6,471 nt of DNA, taken from assembly GCA_030632405.1 (NCBI GenBank), contig DAOVUU010000145.1, positions 1 through 6,471 on the forward strand, in the 5' to 3' direction. Position 1 is the stretch's first letter, and each line of letters opens with the position of its first letter. The translations under genes were made by a program, and so were the position numbers. The stretch is from Desulfobulbaceae bacterium (GTDB lineage Bacteria > Desulfobacterota > Desulfobulbia > Desulfobulbales > Desulfocapsaceae). The notes beneath the pieces were generated by a model. The model was not told the DNA's origin. It ran no database searches and saw only the letters and a program-made list of their open reading frames with translations. Shown piece by piece: positions 5,429 to 6,471 of this stretch.

Positions 5429-6471
5429 CAATTTACTGGACCTTCAATTCTGCTCTGATTACCCATGTGGATTGAACTATGACCAAATCGACTGCGAATA
5501 GTATCCATGGCTCCCAGTACCTTTTCCTGTCGTTGTTCTCTATCTCCTTTGTCGGGGAAAAGCAGTAACTGGGGTGACTGCTTCTGGAGGCGATCACAAA
5601 CCAGCCGGCAACTTCGGATCCGTATTCGCCTGAGCCATGCCCGCTGCAGAGCGGCAAGAGCAAGCCTGCACAAAACAAAATCGTTATTACTGCCCCTGCG
5701 GCAGGAAGCCTGGCGTACCACATGCGTACCATCTGAATATCGCAGCCAGACCCCCACCCGGCGTGCAACCTGACACCTTGCCCGCAGATGAAGTCCTGCC
5801 CTGCCGACCAGATCGGCAATAACTGCCTTGATTTCCTGCCGATTATTGCTGTCCTCAGCAAAGGAGTATTCACAGTCAACCGTCGGCATGGTTGCAGAAG
5901 GGATACTGACCATACTTTCATCGATACCCCGGCTGATCTCATGAAGATAGTCACACCGGCTACCGAAGGGAACCATAAGCTGCTGTCTGCTGAGTCCTGC
6001 CAGGGCACCAATAGTCTTCAAGTGAAACCCTTCAAGTTTCTGCAGCTCTCGACGGCTGAGGCCGGGTAAAAGTGCTATCGGCAGTGGAGCGAGGAAAAGA
6101 GCCTCTTCGCCTGGGTCGACAATATATTCCCCCACCGGTTTTACCAGACGGGAAGCCACCTTCGACACGAGCTTGCTGGTCCCGAGGGTCCAGATAGGAT
6201 TAATACCAAGATGAGTCTGGACATGCCGGCGAACACGCAGACCAATATCGGGCGGCGGGCCATAGAGCCTGTGGGTGCCTGTAACGTCAACAAAAAAATG
6301 ACCATCCCCGGATCCGCATTCAATATACGGGGAATAATTTCGGACCACCTTCAAAAATGCTGCCATCGCCCTCTGATACAACACAGGCCGGGGAGCCAGT
6401 AGAGCAGCCCCCCTGCACATCTTCGTTGCCCGCCGTAAAGGCATCCCCTTGCGAACCCCTTCCTTAAAGGC
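5428..6471 (-). CDS. imuB: ImuB/DinB-like Y-family DNA polymerase, catalytically degenerate (5' partial)
   Basis: Y-family translesion polymerase homologue, probably the adaptor subunit of an error-prone polymerase complex rather than an active enzyme. The reading frame stays open to the window edge: nine codons (AFKEGVRKG) precede the first Met at 6444 and match the conserved Y-family stretch before MPL. The true start therefore lies outside, and roughly 45-55 N-terminal residues, including the first catalytic Asp, are missing. Numbering from Met 6444: palm segment YSP at 37-39 and SGDGHFFVD at 45-53, where active family members have S-x-D-E-x-x-x-D, so the Asp-Glu pair is lost. Next come the conserved KLVSKVAS (91-98), a helix-hairpin-helix-like segment (about 121-160), a little-finger region (about 190-285), and the beta-clamp motif QLLLF (292-296). 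The C-terminal tail AMDTIRSRFG (312-321) is typical of DinB-like proteins. The visible size suggests about 390-400 residues in total, shorter than classical ImuB (about 500). The TGA stop overlaps the dnaE2 ATG by one base, implying translational coupling. The alternative name is a DinB-like protein; the Y-family call itself is secure. Confidence 0.85.
   Translation of the reverse strand, partial: AFKEGVRKGMPLRRATKMCRGAALLAPRPVLYQRAMAAFLKVVRNYSPYIECGSGDGHFFVDVTGTHRLYGPPPDIGLRVRRHVQTHLGINPIWTLGTSKLVSKVASRLVKPVGEYIVDPGEEALFLAPLPIALLPGLSRRELQKLEGFHLKTIGALAGLSRQQLMVPFGSRCDYLHEISRGIDESMVSIPSATMPTVDCEYSFAEDSNNRQEIKAVIADLVGRAGLHLRARCQVARRVGVWLRYSDGTHVVRQASCRRGSNNDFVLCRLALAALQRAWLRRIRIRSCRLVCDRLQKQSPQLLLFPDKGDREQRQEKVLGAMDTIRSRFGHSSIHMGNQSRIEGPVN

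Noticed and set aside
5433..6011. 192-codon minus-strand open frame in a second frame within imuB
   Set aside because: It overlaps the Y-family gene out of frame. The imuB frame holds all conserved motifs, and this one reads as low-similarity shadow sequence. There is no sign of a frameshift between the two.

Overview
All four genes in this 6.5 kb window lie on the minus strand, so transcription runs from right (6471) to left (1). I read it as a bacterial chromosomal segment of moderate GC content. The Y-family protein and the DnaE polymerase resemble versions I associate with Desulfobacterota (delta-proteobacterial sulfate or sulfur reducers, perhaps Desulfobulbales-like). That placement is inference from protein style only, because no rRNA or other taxonomic marker is present.

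Right part (6471-2426): a translesion-mutagenesis gene pair. The first gene is an ImuB/DinB-like Y-family polymerase, cut at its 5' end by the window edge. It lacks the Asp-Glu catalytic pair but ends with a clean beta-clamp-binding motif (QLLLF). It overlaps by one base (TGATG) a DnaE2/ImuC-type C-family polymerase of about 1000 residues. That polymerase keeps all catalytic aspartates, but the metal-binding histidines of its PHP domain have become arginines, and its clamp motif is degenerate (HLSLF). Known ImuB-ImuC biology suggests that the dead Y-family protein is the clamp-binding adaptor and the DnaE2 protein is the error-prone polymerase. Upstream partners such as imuA or lexA, and any SOS box, would lie beyond position 6471.

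Middle (2425-2292): a 134-bp AT-rich intergenic region. It contains an excellent extended -10 element (TGTTATAAT) facing left, and a leader with a strong Shine-Dalgarno sequence that serves only a very short ORF. No terminator is visible behind dnaE2.

Left part (2291-182): a probable two-gene operon. A single-domain CheY-like response regulator is followed after 19 bp by an AMP-forming acyl-CoA synthetase with a strong ribosome binding site. No sensor kinase is visible. The operon ends in a well-formed intrinsic terminator (105-145), followed by a second, GC-rich hairpin (61-84). Bases 1-60 hold nothing I can identify.

No tRNA, rRNA, CRISPR array, insertion sequence or long repeat was seen. 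The most interesting content is the architecture of the mutasome pair.
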